From NCBI GenBank assembly GCA_964017045.1, contig OZ024801.1, positions 33,963,257 to 34,027,256 of the forward strand: a stretch of 64,000 nt of DNA, written 5' to 3'. The position numbers and the translations under genes are program-made. Shown here one piece after another: positions 57,201 through 64,000 of this stretch. Under the pieces are notes generated by a model. It did not search any database, was not told the DNA's origin, and saw only the letters and a list, made by a program, of their open reading frames with translations. Within the stretch, counting starts at the first letter, position 1. Each line of letters opens with the position of its first letter. The stretch comes from Omphiscola glabra. Lineage: Eukaryota; Mollusca; Gastropoda; Lymnaeidae.

Positions 57201-58145
57201 TACAGTGCTAGTGAGAATGACAGAAGAACTCTTTACATCAGTAATAAAACATTTTATCATCATCTGTTAACCTGGTGTTGTTTGGACCATTTATGTCACG
57301 ATGTGCTTTAGTCTCTCAACTCGTGTCTCGACGCCTAGGTACCCAAAATATAAATCACAGAGAGGAGCGGCCCTGTACTGACACTACCAAGTCAAAAAAA
57401 GTTTGTGATAATTCAGGACTGGAGCCCTCCTCATTAACAACCGTTCTGTGTCATCGTACAAAAATTTGTTTCTTCTCTCAATTCAGAATTTTACCTCTGT
57501 TGCCATGGAGATTCTTCTTCAAATGTCTGCTGACTCTCCGTTCCAACACAACTTCCTTGAAAGCTGCAGCAATGAAAACTTTTTCCGCTCTGCCGCCTTA
57601 CTGATACGCACACCACTGTCGGACGTTCGGGTGATGGAGAGGCTAAGCATTATACTACAGAAACTTTCTAAACTTAAGTAAGTAAAAAATATTTTAGTGT
57701 TTCTTTTCCGCTTAATGGTACTTTCTAAAGTCACAATAAGTGTGGTACTTTCTACAGTGACAATAAGTGTGGTACTTTCTACAGTCACAATAAGTGTGGT
57801 ACTTTCTACAGTCACAATAAGTGTGGTACTTTCTACAGTCACAATAAGTGTGGTACTTTCTACAGTGACAATAAGTGTATCCCATTTCAAGAAATTGTTG
57901 TTCTCATTTTAAAGACTTCAAACAAATATTATAGTGTTTTTGTTTATAGGGGCCTTCTTTTGTTCAATGTTTTGTTCACTTTTTTTGTACCTTGTCATTT
58001 TAGATCAAACAAAAGATTCTTTGAGACCTACACCATCGTAGCCATCATTCAAGAAATGTTGGTCGGAGCTGGAAATGAGAATGCTTTCCTAACTTTGAAC
58101 TTGAAATCAATTTTATTCAATTTAAATGTGTCTGTAAAGACGTAG
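42129..58145 (+). CDS. CCDC138: CCDC138, coiled-coil domain-containing protein 138 (12 exons)
   Basis: Exons: 42129-42201, 42520-42593, 43520-43651, 44750-44869, 45299-45376, 45783-45932, 46040-46240, 47011-47130, 47648-47849, 49751-49875, 57487-57677, 58004-58145. They join in phase to 535 codons plus TAG. The N-terminal third is charged coiled coil (LKEKTKENKRLKENFETLK-like). The C-terminal half is helical, with LLSTLIVLKTLT, QFIYWSLLHID, MERLSIILQKLSKLK and FLTLNLKSILFNL, which match vertebrate CCDC138 as I remember it in order and spacing. The human protein is about 130 residues longer at the N-terminus. An in-frame stop precedes the ATG here, but upstream coding exons cannot be excluded. 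The family is poorly characterised and appears in centrosome and centriolar-satellite proximity studies. Most long introns carry private tandem repeats. Exon 7's acceptor is the least certain junction. Confidence 0.9.
42520..42593 (+). CDS. CCDC138: CCDC138 exon 2
   Basis: Acceptor TTTCAG, donor AGA|GTAATG. Encodes DEGELLKDDIKEIYKELQAI, the start of the coiled coil. Confidence 0.85.
43520..43651 (+). CDS. CCDC138: CCDC138 exon 3
   Basis: 44 codons, phase 0 at both ends, acceptor CAAACAG, donor GAA|GTGAGT. Encodes coiled coil rich in Glu, Lys and Arg (EREAKLKERERMLAISQ). Confidence 0.9.
43770..43990 (-). repeat. Dispersed repeat, minus copy (intron 3)
   Basis: Reverse complement of 1185-1640, containing TTTCGGCACATGCCTTCATC. 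It is the more intact copy, lacking the insertion seen at 1250-1490. Confidence 0.6.
44110..44551. mobile_element. Foldback MITE (MULE-like), copy 3 (intron 3)
   Basis: Two long inverted arms of about 200 bp each are nearly complementary (outer GGTACACGGGTACCAGAATT against AATTCTGGTACCCCTGTACC). The flanks are a perfect 9-bp duplication TTATTATAT (44101-44109, 44552-44560). It is the best preserved of three copies. The 9-bp duplication favours a Mutator-like origin. Confidence 0.88.
44750..44869 (+). CDS. CCDC138: CCDC138 exon 4
   Basis: 40 codons, phase 0, acceptor ACTTTCAG, donor GAA|GTACGT. Coiled coil, RFGSELKQMDQALKEKTKEN onward; strongly like vertebrate CCDC138. Confidence 0.92.
45299..45376 (+). 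CDS. CCDC138: CCDC138 exon 5
   Basis: 26 codons, phase 0, acceptor CCTCGCAG, donor CAG|GTAAGT. Encodes LEVLSAQNAKLIKTSNSLQA. The donor is also the first base of the intron 5 minisatellite. Confidence 0.92.
45377..45712 (+). repeat. 22-bp minisatellite starting at the exon 5 splice donor
   Basis: About 14 copies of GTAAGTTGACCTTTTCATCA plus TA. The first copy begins exactly at the GT of the intron, and every full copy repeats a consensus GTAAGT. One copy near 45450 has an AAAAAAAACC insertion. It also repeats the AGGTCA-type half-site (as TGACCT). Confidence 0.95.
45783..45932 (+). CDS. CCDC138: CCDC138 exon 6
   Basis: 50 codons, phase 0, acceptor TTTGTAG, donor CGG|GTGAGA. Begins RKQEYELKLK, matching the QRKYE stretch of the vertebrate protein; then a hydrophilic linker. 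Confidence 0.9.
46040..46240 (+). CDS. CCDC138: CCDC138 exon 7
   Basis: 67 codons ending AAG|GTGGGT. VYSAALSALLDWVCEAHLRQ aligns with the vertebrate domain after the linker. The TTTAAG acceptor at 46039 keeps phase 0 with exon 6. The better-looking ATGTAG at 46026 would break the frame, so the exact 5' boundary is uncertain. Confidence 0.75.
46275..46550 (+). repeat. ~10-11-bp minisatellite in intron 7
   Basis: About 26 copies of GTTGTGAATGA / GTTGTGAGTGA, starting about 35 bases after the exon 7 donor. Confidence 0.93.
46660..46810 (+). repeat. Short simple repeats in intron 7
   Basis: An (AATC)n run at about 46663-46684 and three copies of AGAGCTAGTGTAACACATT at about 46745-46803. Confidence 0.85.
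47011..47130 (+). CDS. CCDC138: CCDC138 exon 8
   Basis: 40 codons, phase 0, acceptor TTATTTCAG, donor CAG|GTGGAT. Contains LPCLQFIYWSLLHIDQMQTQ, matching the vertebrate FIYWSL segment. Confidence 0.93.
47340..47460 (+). repeat. 29-bp minisatellite in intron 8
   Basis: Four copies of a unit with CATCAGCTGTAACTTTACTT followed by ATAAGACTA. Confidence 0.88.
47648..47849 (+). CDS. CCDC138: CCDC138 exon 9
   Basis: Acceptor GTCGCAG, donor CGGG|GTGAGT, ends phase 1. Contains MSTTMRRLGEEIY and NNHVRLLSTLIVLKTLTRG, both strongly like vertebrate CCDC138. Confidence 0.94.
47970..48140 (+). repeat. 30-bp minisatellite in intron 9
   Basis: Five copies of a unit with CCCTCAGCCAGTGTCAAGAT then ACGCCAGCAA. 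Confidence 0.92.
48215..48605 (+). repeat. 15-bp minisatellite in intron 9
   Basis: About 26 copies of ATGGGATAGATGGAC and variants (GGGACAG, GGGGTAG, TTGGATAG). The long minus frames with HVHLSHVHLS-type repeats are artefacts. Confidence 0.95.
48774..49110 (+). mobile_element. LINE 3' end (reverse transcriptase C-terminus) in intron 9
   Basis: Reading frames give KDLLERTHQEPIAKDIRK, then SWRWIGHTLRKPPDNITGQS, GYTRKQLERKSHYQDEW and LVDCLCPRWGKRHM before a stop. This is the C-terminal tail typical of RTE/CR1-like retrotransposons. A stop after TCNP and at least one frame change show it is dead. The tail after the stop is TAAGTCAGTAAGG. Confidence 0.82.
49163..49285 (+). repeat. ~28-bp repeat in intron 9
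   Basis: Four copies of GTTAGTTATTGAACACTCAA followed by AAGATCTT; the second copy is shorter. Confidence 0.9.
49751..49875 (+). CDS. CCDC138: CCDC138 exon 10
   Basis: Acceptor CTGTTTAG, donor AAG|GTAAGC; completes a codon from exon 9 and ends in phase 0. Encodes ADVIAQGFDLLKAELKTDQA then KELFLYYQATNVVIFYLKP, like the vertebrate A-x-DSLCLDLKTEEGKTLFLEYQA stretch. Confidence 0.92.
50182..50357 (-). mobile_element. hAT MITE of the GGCCCGC family, copy 3 (intron 10)
   Basis: Inverted relative to the 38.8-kb copy, bounded by CAGGCCTGCACAACTC and GTTGTGCAGGCCTG. Perfect duplication ATTTAAGC (50174-50181, 50358-50365). It abuts the satellite. Confidence 0.92.
50371..56779 (+). repeat. ~159-bp satellite array, about 40 copies, with dimeric and higher-order structure (intron 10)
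   Basis: The unit contains GGCCGGAAATTTGAATGGCA, AATCTCACTTTATGGTTTTT, a poly-T run, then CCAAATGTTTTGCTGACACA and TTGTTCAGGTAACTT. Two subtypes alternate: CTTATAGG at the junction, usually followed by CCCC plus about 10 T, and CTTTTAGG followed by CCTC plus about 14 T. That makes a dimer of about 319 bp. A CTTTTCGG variant recurs at about 51170, 52609 and 54364, that is 9 and 11 units apart. The first copy is the most diverged. Inter-copy identity is otherwise extremely high. Confidence 0.97.
56780..57486. other. End of intron 10, possible solo LTR
   Basis: After the satellite, 56940-57320 is unlike its surroundings. It has short repeats of GTCGACAGxTAGTG and GATACAG, an AATAAAA at 57241 followed by TTAACCTGGTGTTGTTTGGA, and TAAGTCGAC-type motifs. 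This looks like a solo LTR, but I find no matching TG...CA ends or duplication. Confidence 0.3.
57487..57677 (+). CDS. CCDC138: CCDC138 exon 11
   Basis: Acceptor CAATTCAG, donor AA|GTAAGT, phase 0 in and phase 2 out. Encodes AMEILLQMSADSPFQHNFLE, SCSNENFFRSAALL and VMERLSIILQKLSKL, with strong vertebrate counterparts. Confidence 0.94.
57718..57885 (+). repeat. 27-bp minisatellite in intron 11
   Basis: Six copies of a unit with GTCACAATAAGTGTGGTACT then TTCTACA, some with GTGACA. Confidence 0.93.
58004..58145 (+). CDS. CCDC138: CCDC138 exon 12 and stop
   Basis: Acceptor CATTTTAG. Encodes KSNKRFFETYTIVAIIQEML then FLTLNLKSILFNLNVSVKT and TAG at 58143-58145. The end matches the vertebrate C-terminus in content and length. 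A GTAAAG at 58134 is a possible cryptic donor in phase 0. Confidence 0.92.
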
Positions 58146-58330
58146 CCATTGATTAGTGATAAGACGTAGCCATTGATTAGTGATAAGACGTAGCCATTGA
58201 TTAGTGATAAGACGTAGCCATTGATTAGTGATAAGACGTAGCCATTGATTAGTGATAAGACGTAGCCATTGATTAGTGATAAGACGTAGCCATTGATTAG
58301 TGATAAGACGTAGCCATTGATTAGTGATAC
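58139..58330 (+). repeat. 24-bp minisatellite containing the CCDC138 stop codon
   Basis: Eight copies of GACGTAGCCATTGATTAGTG plus ATAA. The ACG-TAG of the first unit supplies the last Thr codon and the stop. Every later unit repeats the same bases. Confidence 0.95.
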
Positions 58331-58378
58331 GGGTGGGTTTTTTAACTATTCTATTTTTATATCAAAAGGAAGATAATA

Positions 58379-59080
58379 TGTGTAAGGCAATCTGAAATGA
58401 AGATATCTGTAATGCTTGTGTAAGGCAATCTGAAATGAAGATGATATCTGTAATGCTTGTGTAAGGCAATCTGAAATGAAGATATCTGTAATGCTTGTGT
58501 AAGGCAATCTGAAATGAAGATATCTGTAATGCTTGTGTAAGGCAATCTGAAATGAAGATATCTGTAATGCTTGTGTAAGGCAATCTGAAATGAAGATATC
58601 TGTAATGCTTGTGTAAGGCAATCTGAAATGAAGATATCTGTAATGCTTGTGTAAGGCAATCTGAAATGAAGATGATATCTGTAATGCTTGTGTAAGGCAA
58701 TCTGAAATGAAGATATCTGTAATGCTTGTGTAAGGCAATCTGAAATGAAGATATCTGTAATGCTTGTGTAAGGCAATCTGAAATGAAGATATCTGTAATG
58801 CTTGTGTAAGGCAATCTGAAATGAAGATATCTGTAATGCTTGTGTAAGGCAATCTGAAATGAAGATATCTGTAATGCTTGTGTAAGGCAATCTGAAATGA
58901 AGATATCTGTAATGCTTGTGTAAGGCAATCTGAAATGAAGATATCTGTAATGCTTGTGTAAGGCAATCTGAAATGAAGATATCTGTAATGCTTGTGTAAG
59001 GCAATCTGAAATGAAGATATCTGTAATGCTTGTGTAAGGCAATCTGAAATGAAGATATCTGTAATGCTTGTGTAAGGCAA
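58379..59080 (+). repeat. 38-bp minisatellite, main block
   Basis: About 18 copies of a unit with AAGGCAATCTGAAATGAAGA then TATCTGTAATGCTTGTGT. Two copies have an extra GAT (41 bp). Because 38 is not a multiple of three, all minus frames chain together as one repeating peptide. Confidence 0.96.
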
Positions 59081-59102
59081 TATTTTTTTTTAGGTTCCAT
59101 GA

Positions 59103-59108
59103 AATAAA
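59103..59108 (+). terminator. Polyadenylation signal AATAAA, possible CCDC138 3' end
   Basis: AATAAA in the unique segment between the two blocks of the 38-bp repeat, about 960 bases past the exon 12 stop. No cleavage evidence is visible. Confidence 0.4.
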
Positions 59109-59183
59109 GAAAATACATTTTTACATACATATGGCTTATAAAAAACCCAATATGTCTCGTCTTTATTGTTAAAATGGCGTAGT

Positions 59184-59282
59184 GATATCTGTAATGCTTG
59201 TGTAAGGCAATCTGAAATGAAGATATCTGTAATGCTTGTGTAAGGCAATCTGAAATGAAGATGATATCTGTAATGCTTGTGT
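59184..59282 (+). repeat. 38-bp minisatellite, second block
   Basis: Two and a half further copies separated from the main block by about 100 bp of unique sequence. Confidence 0.92.
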
Positions 59283-59335
59283 CTGAAATTGACTAGCTAA
59301 GCCAAATTTAATTGTTGAAAGTACAACTTTTACAG

Positions 59336-59408
59336 GACCTCAAAATACAAATTTTTGGTGATCAATCAAGAGAGATTGGATTTCCTATCAGAAACACAAA
59401 TTAGGCTG
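59336..59408 (+). CDS. Candidate exon, alternative CCDC138 3' end or separate gene (part 1)
   Basis: Acceptor AACTTTTACAG, donor CTG|GTAAAT. Needs two bases from the previous exon, which exon 11 (phase 2) supplies; it then reads TSKYKFLVINQERLDFLSET. Ends phase 0, matching the next candidate. No family recognised. Confidence 0.5.
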
Positions 59409-59744
59409 GTAAATTCTCTTCAGGATAAATCTACAGTTTCATTTTAAAAAAATGTAATAGTAATAGTAGTATTTTAAGGTATTAATTAATTTCTTTCTTT
59501 GCTTTTACTGATATTACTTGTAAAGATCCTTATTTAAAATTAATTGAAAAGTATGTACTACTCTCTGCAAAATATTATCGAATTGATATATTAATTGATT
59601 ATTTCTGATGACAAATAATTAAAATCAAATGTAATTATTGTACATAAAATTCAGATAATTGTTCATGAAGTTTGTGTGAAGAGATTTGTTCATGTTTGGT
59701 GTTCATTATCTTATATCATATTCATGTGTAAGTATAGGAAGATT

Positions 59745-59945
59745 CTTGGCGCCCTTAGATTCTTGCGCCCTTAGATTCTTGGCGCCCTTAGATTCTTGGC
59801 GCCCTTAGATTCTTGGCGCCCTTAGATTCTTGGCGCCCTTAGATTCTTGGCGCCCTTAGATTCTTGGCGCCCTTAGATTCTTGGCGCCCTTAGATTCTTG
59901 GCGCCCTTAGATTCTTGGCGCCCTTAGATTCTTGGCGCCCTTAAT
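59745..59945 (+). repeat. 17-bp minisatellite
   Basis: About 12 near-perfect copies of CTTGGCGCCCTTAGATT; each contains the palindrome GGCGCC. Confidence 0.95.
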
Positions 59946-60427
59946 TAAAGCCTGGGGACAAAATTAAGACTTGGATGCTTTGATTTACTGCTCCATCGCT
60001 ATTCTGGTGTAGCCGAATTGACCTGTTGGCTATTCTGGTGTAGCCAAATTGACCTGTTGACCACTTGAGTATTTGTCATTTCTGCTGCCATAAAACCACG
60101 GCTTACTCAATGGAAAAACCAACATAATTGTTCAAATCTATAATAAAATGAATATAAGCATTAATTAAATTCTTTCTTGGCTCTTCATGCCCAAGTGCCA
60201 TGGCTGTTATATTATAAAGCTTGTGGACAGTTTGGACTAACAACAGGGATAATGTCCTCTGTATTGTAGACAACTGGTTGCCACAACACAAATAGACTAG
60301 AAGAAAACATAAAATACATATTCATTTATTGAGTAAAAAGTTTTCAACATTTCACAAACATTTTTTTTAAAGACACTAAAAAAAACAAAGTGTTTTTTTA
60401 AATTTTTTTTATTATTACTCTCTCCAG

Positions 60428-60505
60428 ATGAGTGTATTTGAAGTATTGAAAAGCGTGGTTAATATTTTGTACAAGAACACAAAACAGTTGGCTACATCCA
60501 GCCAG
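60428..60505 (+). CDS. Candidate exon, alternative CCDC138 3' end or separate gene (part 2)
   Basis: Acceptor ACTCTCTCCAG, donor CAG|GTAAAA, 26 codons, phase 0 at both ends. Encodes MSVFEVLKSVVNILYKNTKQ, an amphipathic helix-like segment. Could be joined from 59408, or from the cryptic donor at 58134. Confidence 0.5.
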
Positions 60506-61299
60506 GTAAAAATTGGAAAATGCATTAGCAGAAATAAATCACATTCAGCCTTTATAAACCTTTAGTAGTTTAACTTAACAATAACACAAGCATCAGGTTC
60601 TCAGCTCATATATCTTGATTATACAGTTTCATTTAATGCACACTTGAGTTGAAAAGACAGTAAGAGTCCACCACAAAGAAAATATCTGATGATGATACTG
60701 TACCAAAATAGTTGTCAATGTGGGGGTTTTTTTGGGGCAGGGGGGGGGGTATATTTTAAAGGCAGTGTGTCAAATATGTACACACATTATTTTAATTTAC
60801 AATACATTGTTAATCAGATTTAATTTGTAATTGTGTGTGCCCCCCAAAGCAAGATATATTAGCTGATTAATAACCCATCAATTGAACAAGTCCACACAGT
60901 TTATTTTTTAAAGTAAATTTACATACAGGTTGATACAGCATATTAGTCTTACATTATCCACCAAAAAAAATGAATCCTTGGGTTTAACATTATGAGCAGA
61001 AACCCCAAGAATGTCAGTTTGTTTGAACACAATAACAGCTGCAGATCACTCACCTTCAATACAATTCATTCAGATACATTTCAACTCAAAATAATGCTGA
61101 TTCCAATTAAATAAATGTGAAGTAAATACGTTGCAAATTATGTCAGGATAATTAAGCCAAAATTCAGAGGTTCTCAACCAGTGGATTAAGATAACAAATG
61201 CAGAAGAAGGAAAAAGAATCATGATTAAATAAATTAATTTTAAAAGCACATTTCTTAAGCATGTTTTGTTACTGAATATACTTAGTTAATCCAACTTCT

Positions 61300-61382
61300 G
61301 TCACTGACATCCATTAATCCAGGACTACTTCTGTCACTGACTTCCGTTAATCCAGGACTAATTCTGTCACTGATGTCCATCA
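61300..61382 (+). repeat. ~30-bp repeat, three partial copies
   Basis: Units with TTCTGTCACTGACxTCC followed by xTTAATCCAGGACTA. Confidence 0.8.
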
Positions 61383-62279
61383 GCTTAGAATCTAACCTTC
61401 ACATTTTGTTATCATACACCTTTAATTATATAAGTAATAAAGCTTCACTGTTTTGATTTTTTTTAAAAAAACCTAAGATATTTTCATTTACAGATATGTT
61501 TGCTTTTTAGAAAATTCGGTTACTTATGCACAAAAATTTTTTATAATGTTAATAGAAAATTAATCACAGAAATTTAAAAAATTCAGGAACATGTAATCAA
61601 CTTCGCCTTTTCATATAAAAAAAAAAACCTCAACATTTTTAAGTAACTATTTTAAAAACCTACTACCGGTATGTAAAGGAATTTATTTAAATGCAGATTT
61701 TATGTCTTGATATCAGTGTCAAGTCAATTAAGACTATTTCCCATTAAATGTGTGGCAGGCTCAGTGTAATAATCCATTGATAAAATTACTCCTAAAACTT
61801 GAGTACAGAGGCACTGTTTGAGTATTGCATTTATTAAATATGAACCTGTGAAGAATGAAGCTATTACTAGTACACTTACAGTCAAATAATTATATTTTCT
61901 AAGGTCAAAAAGTGTTTTTTTTATAAGAAGCCAACAGACCCACCCACTCCACTCCCTAAAAAATTGACATTTTTCATTTGATATCCCATGGTTATAGTAA
62001 AAAAAATATTGCTTTATAACTGAAAATAAAATAGTAATTTAAAATATTTTTCAATAATGTAAGAAAAATCAAAAAGCATTTTTAAATGATCAGCTGGCAT
62101 TCTTCACTAAGTTAAAATCAAGAAAAGAAGTCAATCAAGACGTAAATAAGCACGAGTTTGCTGCTTGCCTTAATAAGATGGACATTAAAAAGCAAAGAGC
62201 TGAAAAATGGTAACCAAGCATGTAACCAGGGCACCAAACAGCGCTGAGGGACACATCTTATAACAATTGTAGAGTCTGC

Positions 62280-62515
62280 ATCCGAAACTATTAGGCATAT
62301 TTCTAATTTCAGCATTAGAAACAATGTAATTGTTTCACCCGACACTATTAGGCATATTTCTAATTTCAGCATTAGAAACAATACAATGTAATTGTTTCAC
62401 CCGACACTAGTAGGCATATTTCTAATTTCAGCATTAGAAACAATGTAATTGTTTCACCCGACACTATTACTACTATTAGGCATATTTCTAATTTCAGCAT
62501 TAGAAACAATGTAAT
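62280..62515 (+). repeat. ~57-65-bp tandem repeat
   Basis: Four copies sharing TATTAGGCATATTTCTAATT, TCAGCATTAGAAACAATGTA and TTGTTTCACCCGACACTA. The CTAATTTCAGCATTAG stretch can fold as a hairpin. Confidence 0.92.
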
Positions 62516-63023
62516 TTACATAACATACAATGAAAAGTTTAAACAGATAATCAGCCTTAATGACAGAATATGATCTGGTAGTTGCTAATCATTTATATTA
62601 CCCCCCTCACTTTTACTTGTGGTTTTTGTAATGGTAAATAAGGTTGCATTGACTTAGTAACTTTTTATCCTCAAACAAAAGTTCAGAGATTCTGAATGAT
62701 CAGCTGGTTGTTGCAATCTGAGCAGGGCAGTGAGTTGTGGCATGGCTTTGTCTAGTCAGGATTTATAGATGAAATGGGATACCCAGGTTCCAGCGTTACA
62801 AAAACTGCTTTTTCTTTTGGCGTTATTACTGTTAAAAGTTCCTAACTTAAAAAGAGTAGTAAAGAGAGGTTCATGTTTCTGCTACAAAATAATCTTCTTA
62901 ATTAAATAAGTGGGTTTGGGAATAATAATTCTTTATTTTTCTGCAACACTAAGTTTGTGTATAGTAAGGATGGATAATGTCACAGATGGACACAAAAATT
63001 ATATTTCCTTCTTTTCCTTACAG

Positions 63024-63143
63024 TCCCAAGTTAAAGAAATGGGTTTTTGCAATGGTTGTACAATTAAAAAACATGCTTGTGAATCTCATATCATCCTAAT
63101 GAGATTGTTTAAGACACTTATCTGTCCACTTGATCCAATGTGA
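63024..63143 (+). CDS. Candidate terminal exon (part 3)
   Basis: Strong acceptor (TTTCCTTCTTTTCCTTACAG), phase 0, 39 codons then TGA at 63141-63143. Encodes SQVKEMGFCNGCTIKK, then HACESHIILMRLFKTLICPL. Cysteine-rich, with no family recognised. Follows on from 60505 in frame. Confidence 0.5.
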   Translation, partial: SQVKEMGFCNGCTIKKHACESHIILMRLFKTLICPLDPM

Positions 63144-64000
63144 ATTCAAACTAGTATATCTTAACATGATTTCCAACACTACATTTTTTCCCCAAAAGCA
63201 CTGCATTAAAAATGATGGTAGTGAAGAAGAGGCAGCAACGGACTTAAACATTCTTATTCGTATTTTTATTGCTTCCCTTTGCTACTGATTATTTCCCCTT
63301 TAAATAGCCACTGTAAAACTTTGTTTCGATTTAAGTTCAAAATACCACTCTGGTATCATGATGTGAAACATGACCTCTTTGTACTGAAACAAGCCAATAA
63401 AAATAAAGATAGTATAGAAATAATCAGGCTGTACCAATTAATTTATTCTATTACTTTGAACATTTTGATACCGGTAAATCAAATCAAATTTTGTCAATAT
63501 CAAACTAAAAAATATGACTATAGCTGAAGCCATTAAAATGCCAGCATTTAAATGGATCGCAGCACCAAAAAAACAGACACAAAAGCTTGAACTACCGCCA
63601 TAAATATATTCCCAAACAAATATGTTTAAAATAGAAATGAGCAATTATATTATAATACAAGTTTAGCCTGCCTTAAAGTCAACGTTTTTATGATTTATAT
63701 ATAAAAACATTAAATGGTGGTTTCAAAAACAAACAAAAAATATCTGCTGCACAGAACTGATGATAGTTAATGAGCATTCATGAAATAACCTGTAAATATT
63801 CATGAAATGATTTGTAAATATAGTTCATGTTTAAATGTAAATCCAAACTGTAATAAAGAAATTGTTTGCTGGTTGTTCATAAAATTACTTGTTTAGAAAA
63901 GAAAAATTCACATTCGGACTTCAATTTAATATTTTTAATTATACTATTTATAGCCTGCCGAAACATTTTTATCTCTTAAATAAGAATCATCCGTTTCATA
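63144..64000. other. Probable 3' UTR and flank
   Basis: AT-rich. Contains AATAAAA near 63396 and AATAAA at 63852. Short open frames on both strands have no recognisable content. Confidence 0.4.
63852..63857 (+). terminator. Polyadenylation signal AATAAA
   Basis: Canonical AATAAA about 710 bases after the TGA of the candidate terminal exon, followed by a TTGTTTGCTGGTTG stretch. Confidence 0.45.

Larger units (their letters stand above)
60506..63023. other. Putative intron, AT-rich
   Basis: Holds a poly-G run (60737-60748), short repeats at 61300-61380 and the array at 62280-62515. A lone hAT-like terminus CAGAGGTTCTCAACC is at 61166. No further coding segment recognised. Confidence 0.4.

Noticed and set aside
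56940..57320. Solo LTR
   Set aside because: Composition and the AATAAA-like signal fit, but I could not find TG...CA boundaries, inverted ends or a target-site duplication, so it is only mentioned as a possibility.
58346..59130. Three overlapping minus frames with a shared HKHYRYLHFRLPYT-like repeat
   Set aside because: The 38-bp period cycles the same peptide through all three frames; not coding.
61166..61195. SPIN or hAT element starting CAGAGGTTCTCAACCAGTGG
   Set aside because: Only one terminus is visible, with no SPIN interior and no partner end; may be a tiny remnant or chance.

Overview
The window is eukaryotic nuclear DNA from an animal. It has spliced genes with GT-AG introns, hAT and foldback MITEs with target-site duplications, LINE 3' ends, and a very high load of minisatellites. 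The best pointer to the host is six short copies of a SPIN-type hAT element. SPIN is known for horizontal transfer among vertebrates and, as I recall, has been reported in a pond snail. With the invertebrate gene structure this suggests a mollusc, probably a gastropod. That assignment is an inference.

Layout. At the extreme left, on the minus strand, is the first coding exon of an SLC6 neurotransmitter:sodium symporter; the rest of that gene lies outside the window. From about 0.3 to 42 kb I found no other host gene. This part is a mosaic of hAT MITEs (several with perfect 8-bp duplications), a 9-bp-duplication foldback family, LINE fragments, a decayed 2.8-kb hAT element with a broken transposase and nested insertions, a 1.6-kb inverted-repeat element, poly(G) runs, and more than a dozen minisatellites with units of 10 to 75 bp. 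The largest is a 2.6-kb pair of adjoining 24-bp and 36-bp arrays at 15.4-18.0 kb.

From 42.1 to 58.1 kb on the plus strand lies a 12-exon gene that I recognise as CCDC138, a coiled-coil protein linked to the centrosome and centriolar satellites. The exons join in phase to 535 codons plus a stop. Most of its longer introns carry their own tandem repeats: a 22-bp repeat that begins at a splice donor (intron 5), a roughly 11-bp array (intron 7), several arrays plus a LINE tail (intron 9), a 6.4-kb satellite of about 159-bp units with higher-order structure (intron 10), and a 27-bp array (intron 11). The stop codon itself lies in the first unit of a 24-bp array.

Downstream, three further phase-compatible exons at 59.3, 60.4 and 63.0 kb end in a stop codon and are followed by polyadenylation signals. 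They may be an alternative 3' end of CCDC138 or the tail of another gene. I saw no tRNA, rRNA or CRISPR array. Long open frames inside the tandem arrays are by-products of repeat periodicity.
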